Below, piece by piece: positions 60,452 through 64,000 of a stretch of DNA of 64,000 nt. Source of the DNA: JAIEOG01 sp964611895 (lineage in GTDB: Bacteria > Bdellovibrionota > FAC87 > UBA2466). The stretch lies in the NCBI GenBank assembly GCA_964611895.1, contig CAZTDN010000004.1, forward strand, positions 1 to 64,000. Reading direction: 5' to 3'. Made by a program: the position numbers and the translations under genes. Within the stretch, counting starts at the first letter, position 1. Each line of letters opens with the position of its first letter. Below the pieces are notes generated by a model. It had not been told where the DNA came from and did no database searches. It saw only the letters and a program-made list of their open reading frames with translations.

Positions 60452-62409
60452 CAGGCGACTCCTTTTCCGGCCTGACTTTCCACCGGCTGCTTGAGAGGGA
60501 GCCAGATAGTAAATCGGGTCCCCTTGCCCACTTCACTCACCACTTCAATTTTGCCATGGTGTTTCTCGATAAGACCGTATGCAATCGAAAGCCCCAGTCC
60601 CGTCCCTTTTCCGACGGTTTTAGTGGAAAAGAAAGGATCAAACACCCTTTTGCGAACTTCTTCGGGCATTCCAGCACCGGTGTCCTCGACTTCGATTCGA
60701 ACCTGGTCGCCTTCCAACCGGGTGCGGATCCAAATCTGCCCTCTCCCCTCAATCGCCTGTGCTGCATTGGAGAGTAAATTCATAAAAACTTGATTGATCT
60801 GAGAAGGATTGCACTCCACATCAGGCAGTGCCGAAAATTCCTCGTGCACTTCAATTCGATCCTTGAACTCACTGACGAGCAGCTTGATGGTGCTGCGGAT
60901 ACCATCATGAAGATTAGATGCACGGAAGGTCGCTTCATCCATGCGGGAGAAAGACCTCAACCCCAGAACAATTTCTTTTGTCCTATTAGCTCCATCCACG
61001 CAGCTGCGAGTGAGATCGATCATGTCCTGCAGAATAAAATCGATTTCCAACTCTTTTTCCAAGCGGGCGATAGTTTCTTTTGCCGTTTCTGGTAACTGAC
61101 TCCGGAACGACTGGTACGCGCTCACTAACCGGCGCACGCTCTCCACGTACTCGCTCAGGTGGTGCATATTACTCGAAATGAATCCGATCGGATTGTTTAG
61201 TTCGTGGGCCACTCCAGCCACCAACTGTCCTAGTGAAACCATCTTAGCGGATTGCACCAGTACGCCTTGAGCTTCCTTGATTTCACTATTGGCGCTTCGC
61301 AACTCTTTGACTTTGAGTTCAAGGGCTTCGCGCGCTTGAGCAATATTGCGAGCCATCTCGTTGAAAGAGTGCACCAGGTATTCAATCTCGTAAGGGGAAT
61401 CAATACTGGGAATCTGCTCATTCTTTCCAGTACGGATTTTCTTCATGCCCAGAACGAGCAGTTCAATCGGCTCCACGATGCGATTGGAAAGCAAGATGAT
61501 CAATAGCGCAACGCAAAGCACAAGAAATGCCGTCAGGTAAATCATCGCTACGCGCAATTTGCCTGTTGCCGCTTCTGCGGCGGTCATCGGAATGAACAAA
61601 ACAAAAAATCCAGCTTTTTGTTTCTTGGAGAAAGCGGCCGGCAAGTCAAAAAGGAACGAAGAAAACCGAACTTCGCCAATAGTCAGTAGCAGAGGTTCCC
61701 CTGGCGTCTTGAACGGAAGACGGGAAAATCCTTGGGTCAACTCAGGTGGAAGTGCAAAGCTTGCAGGCCCGACTCCGAGATCTTTGTTGAGCAAAAGCGC
61801 GTCTATCTCCCGACGAGTTTTGAAGTCCGACAGTTCCTTTGAACCAAAGCGAATCTGCGCCTCTAAAACCCCAAACAAACGCCTATTATCATTCAGCACC
61901 GTCCGGACAACCGTGGCAATTCCCTCGTCGCGAAAGAATCTCTCGCGGGTTTCCCCTCGAGTTTTCACTCGGGTCAATTCTACTTCTGGCAAAAAAGACA
62001 CCTGGTGATCCCAGGGTGCGGGTCGCCCGGCCAGGAACTTACCGCTGGGTGAATAGACGCGAAAGCTCACGGCCTCTGTTTGGTTCTTTAAGAACTGGCC
62101 AATGTGAAGAGATGACGCTGAGGACACCGCCTGCAAGAAGCGAGCATTCTCTTTGACTGCGTGGACGAGATCGAGCAAGTCTTTCTCGGATCCTTGGACC
62201 TCGGCAATAAAAGCATCGCGTTCGGTTTCCGCGCGACGACGGACTTGCTCACGATTGTTTTCTTCAAATACCCTAGTGGCGTAGACGCTCAAAAAGATGG
62301 CAGGCAAAACGGAAAGCGGGATGAAATACAACCCTAGCGTAGCTTTGAGCGAACGTGTTCCGGACCGGAACTGGGAAAAAAACCTGCTCTTTGAAGCGGG
62401 TAATCTCAT
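60451..62409 (-). CDS. Membrane sensor histidine kinase
   Basis: 652 residues. Membrane helices near 22-44 (LKATLGLYFIPLSVLPAIFLSVYA) and 287-308 (VAMIYLTAFLVLCVALLIILLS) bracket a Cache-like periplasmic sensor. HAMP follows (RIVEPIELLVLGMKKIRTGKNEQIPSIDSPYEIEYLVHSFNEM), then a coiled coil. The H-box is VAGVAHELNNPIGFISSNMHHL with His402. The ATPase domain shows VFMNLLSNAAQAI, DTGAGMP and GKGTGLGLSIAYGLIEKHHGKIEV. No receiver domain and no adjacent response-regulator gene. The stop shares a base with the metE-like start. Confidence 0.94.
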   Translation of the reverse strand: MRLPASKSRFFSQFRSGTRSLKATLGLYFIPLSVLPAIFLSVYATRVFEENNREQVRRRAETERDAFIAEVQGSEKDLLDLVHAVKENARFLQAVSSASSLHIGQFLKNQTEAVSFRVYSPSGKFLAGRPAPWDHQVSFLPEVELTRVKTRGETRERFFRDEGIATVVRTVLNDNRRLFGVLEAQIRFGSKELSDFKTRREIDALLLNKDLGVGPASFALPPELTQGFSRLPFKTPGEPLLLTIGEVRFSSFLFDLPAAFSKKQKAGFFVLFIPMTAAEAATGKLRVAMIYLTAFLVLCVALLIILLSNRIVEPIELLVLGMKKIRTGKNEQIPSIDSPYEIEYLVHSFNEMARNIAQAREALELKVKELRSANSEIKEAQGVLVQSAKMVSLGQLVAGVAHELNNPIGFISSNMHHLSEYVESVRRLVSAYQSFRSQLPETAKETIARLEKELEIDFILQDMIDLTRSCVDGANRTKEIVLGLRSFSRMDEATFRASNLHDGIRSTIKLLVSEFKDRIEVHEEFSALPDVECNPSQINQVFMNLLSNAAQAIEGRGQIWIRTRLEGDQVRIEVEDTGAGMPEEVRKRVFDPFFSTKTVGKGTGLGLSIAYGLIEKHHGKIEVVSEVGKGTRFTIWLPLKQPVESQAGKGVA

Positions 62410-62430
62410 AGAGTGCGTCTTGTGAGAGCG

Positions 62431-62982
62431 CTAAAAATACCAGTGAACGCTCAGTCCAGCGTAGAGGCCATTGGACAGATCCATCATGCGAAAGAGGTAT
62501 TGAAGCTCCGCGCTAATCGCAAAGCCCATAGGGTGCATGAACTGTACCCCTACGGCTGGTGACAGCAGAAATACAGAAAACCCCTTGGTATAGTCGTACC
62601 CAGCCCCCAAAAACTGATCACTCAATATCGATGGGCTCACGCTAGTGGCCAATGTCCCACTGGTCCACCAACGAGCAAAGGAGAGTCCAACATAGGGACT
62701 GACCCATTCTCCGAGGAGGAAATAGCGCGCGTTCACCATCAGTGTGGAATAATCCAAACCGGTACCCATCCCCAACCCCATACTTAGATTAGGCGAAAGG
62801 TTTACGTCGGCAACAATACCCATGATGGCGAGCGCACCGCCTGCCGAAAAACCAATGCCGAATCTCTTGGCCGACTTTACGGCCTCAAGCTGCATGCTGG
62901 CTCCCTCACCGGCAAACGATGGCGACGCGAAAATCAAAACAAACACAAACAAAACCGAGCCAAATTTAGAAGATGCGCGCAC
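62431..62982 (-). CDS. Small outer-membrane beta-barrel protein
   Basis: 183 residues from GTG 62982, which lies inside the mlaD 3' end (17-bp overlap) with GAGGGG just upstream. Signal peptide SVLFVFVLIFASPSFAGEG. The mature part is beta-rich and aromatic (LSMGLGMGTGLDYSTLMVNARYFLLGEWVSPYVGLSFARWW, GFAISAELQYLFRMMDLSNGLYAGLSVHWYF) and ends in Phe. It is probably an eight-stranded barrel, perhaps the outer-membrane partner of the Mla-type system, but the family is not identified. Confidence 0.7.
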   Translation of the reverse strand: MRASSKFGSVLFVFVLIFASPSFAGEGASMQLEAVKSAKRFGIGFSAGGALAIMGIVADVNLSPNLSMGLGMGTGLDYSTLMVNARYFLLGEWVSPYVGLSFARWWTSGTLATSVSPSILSDQFLGAGYDYTKGFSVFLLSPAVGVQFMHPMGFAISAELQYLFRMMDLSNGLYAGLSVHWYF

Positions 62983-63727
62983 GGATCCCCTCTTCTTGCA
63001 AAAATTTTCTCAGTGTTTTTTCATCCATCTGCTCAGCTCTTTTGAGCAGAGTACTCAGGCGTTGAAAGAAAAGTTTCCCTTCCGGGTCATTTAGTCCATC
63101 GCGCAACTGGGACGAAATCGCGCTCAGGTTTGAAATCAAAGTAAAAAATGCTTTACGATTCTCTTTGCCCTTGAGGAACTCATTTGCATCTGTGAGCAAG
63201 TGACTCAATTGATCGATAAACTCGGAAATCGTTCCTTCTTTTTTTTCTAGAAATTCAGCAACGCGCCCAAAGACATTATACCCTTGGGACAAGAGCTGAT
63301 CGATTCGAGGAGGATCCACTCCACGAACCACCGAACCCGGGGCAACGGGCTCACCAGAGCCGGGGGTAATCTCAATATACCGCTCCCCAATAATGCCTGC
63401 CATATTCACGTAAAAACGAGAATCTTTGCGAATGGTGCCAAGCGCTCTTTTGGCGACTGAAATAGTGATTCTCAAGGAGGCGGGATCGCCCGCGTCTACT
63501 GTCGTGGGAGGAATGAATTCGATGCTCTCAACCTTTCCCACCTTGACGCCTGAAACGCGGACCGCAGACCCAACCTCTACCCCTCCAGCGAAACTATAGA
63601 GGACCGCGAAACGCGCATCGCGCGAAAATGTCCCCAGCATCCCTAACAGGGAACCAAAAACCAAAAGCAAGGCAAGCACGCTCAAAAGCAGCAAACCGAC
63701 CCAAAACTCTTTGCTTAGTTTATTCAT
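62966..63727 (-). CDS. mlaD: MCE-domain lipid transport protein (MlaD-like)
   Basis: 253 residues. One N-terminal membrane helix (FWVGLLLLSVLALLLVFGSLLGML) precedes an MCE domain: ARFAVLYSFAGGVEVGSAVRVSGVKVGKVESIEF, VNMAGIIGERYIEITPGSGEPVAPGS and VRGVDPPRIDQLLSQG. A C-terminal helical region of about 110 residues follows (FLEKKEGTISEFIDQLSHLL). MlaD-type proteins form hexameric rings that carry phospholipids across the periplasm with MlaE and MlaF. The ATPase MlaF does not lie between mlaE and this gene and must be encoded elsewhere. Confidence 0.92.
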   Translation of the reverse strand: MNKLSKEFWVGLLLLSVLALLLVFGSLLGMLGTFSRDARFAVLYSFAGGVEVGSAVRVSGVKVGKVESIEFIPPTTVDAGDPASLRITISVAKRALGTIRKDSRFYVNMAGIIGERYIEITPGSGEPVAPGSVVRGVDPPRIDQLLSQGYNVFGRVAEFLEKKEGTISEFIDQLSHLLTDANEFLKGKENRKAFFTLISNLSAISSQLRDGLNDPEGKLFFQRLSTLLKRAEQMDEKTLRKFLQEEGIRARIF

Positions 63728-63764
63728 GAGTGTTTTTGAAATGCGGGGGGAGGACTCTCCTACA

Positions 63765-64000
63765 TTATAGCGCGTAGAAAAGGTAGGTCACAACGAAATC
63801 AGCCAAAATTATCCAAACTGAGCTTGTTACCACGGCTAGTGTTGCGGCGCCTCCAATCCCCTGACTCCCTGGCTTGCAACGCAGCCCATAAAAACATGAA
63901 ATCAACGAGAACATCGCTCCAAATACCGCCGCTTTTACTAGACTCGATGCAGCATCTATGGGACGCATAAACGCAAACATGGTGTTAAAAAACTCTCCGC
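63765..64000 (-). CDS. mlaE: MlaE-type ABC permease, C-terminal part (cut by window edge)
   Basis: The open frame continues past the window edge, so only about 78 C-terminal residues are visible: FFNTMFAFMRPIDAASSLVKAAVFGAMFSLISCFYGLRCKPGSQGIGGAATLAVVTSSVWIILADFVVTYLFYAL. The SLVKAAVFG, GLRCKPGSQGIGGAATLAVVTSS and ADF elements are diagnostic of the MlaE/YrbE permease that drives MCE-type phospholipid transport. The gene precedes mlaD by 37 nt. Confidence 0.93.
   Translation of the reverse strand, partial: GEFFNTMFAFMRPIDAASSLVKAAVFGAMFSLISCFYGLRCKPGSQGIGGAATLAVVTSSVWIILADFVVTYLFYAL

Noticed and set aside
1..64000. CRISPR arrays, tRNA or rRNA genes, insertion sequences, dif site
   Set aside because: No direct-repeat/spacer array, cloverleaf, transposase gene or convincing Xer site was seen on either strand.

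Overview
The window is a gene-dense stretch of a Gram-negative, flagellated bacterial chromosome of roughly balanced to moderately high GC. I see no rRNA, tRNA, insertion sequence, prophage or CRISPR array. The flagellar block fliL-M-N-O-P-Q-R-flhB-A-F-G-fliA, the many lipoproteins and outer-membrane barrels, the mre/rod cell-shape cluster and the wealth of FecR, histidine-kinase and Ig-repeat proteins recall Bdellovibrionota or related deltaproteobacterial lineages. That placement is inference from gene content only.

Layout. 0.3-2.8 kb: leuS. 2.9-9.1 kb: an envelope cluster of unrecognised proteins (beta-barrel, 790-aa lipoprotein, membrane-anchored protein, small lipoprotein) followed by a secreted trypsin/V8-fold protease. 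9.1-18 kb: housekeeping genes (FAH-family hydrolase, lytic transglycosylase lipoprotein, PhoD-like phosphodiesterase, Maf, a small YvlD/holin-4-like membrane protein, Sua5, purEK, xthA, cutA), then a tiny twin-CX3C secreted peptide and a TSP3-type secreted protein flanked by short direct repeats. 19-26 kb: rnd, rodA, mrdA (PBP2), mreD, mreC, and a divergent ppiD-like foldase. 26-38.5 kb: one long leftward flagellar export, switch and regulation operon. A consensus sigma-54 promoter lies before fliL, and xerC/D plus a lipoprotein gene follow fliA. 38.6-40.5 kb: an orphan astB and a small lipoprotein, the latter with a second sigma-54-like promoter. 40.5-48 kb: an accessory leftward group holding an SF2 helicase-like protein with an apparent signal peptide and four C-terminal repeats, a FliL-like protein, a secreted protein, a small HTH regulator and an eight-repeat Ig-like surface protein. 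48-58 kb: a rightward signalling and envelope group of two glycosyltransferases, two histidine kinases, a glycine-rich exported protein with a C-terminal anchor and a MiaE-like di-iron protein; it is interrupted by a leftward FecR/beta-barrel fusion. 58-64 kb: a leftward string mlaE(partial)-mlaD-OMP-histidine kinase-metE-like.

The most unusual items are these. The full-length MetE homologue has lost all four zinc ligands and is translationally coupled to a sensor kinase downstream of Mla genes. The helicase-like protein looks exported and carries a novel-looking tandem repeat. Several genes have a -10 box only 6-10 nt before the start codon and no Shine-Dalgarno, which suggests frequent leaderless mRNAs. 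There are two sigma-54 promoters. All assignments come from reading the sequence and recalled family knowledge; no database search was made.
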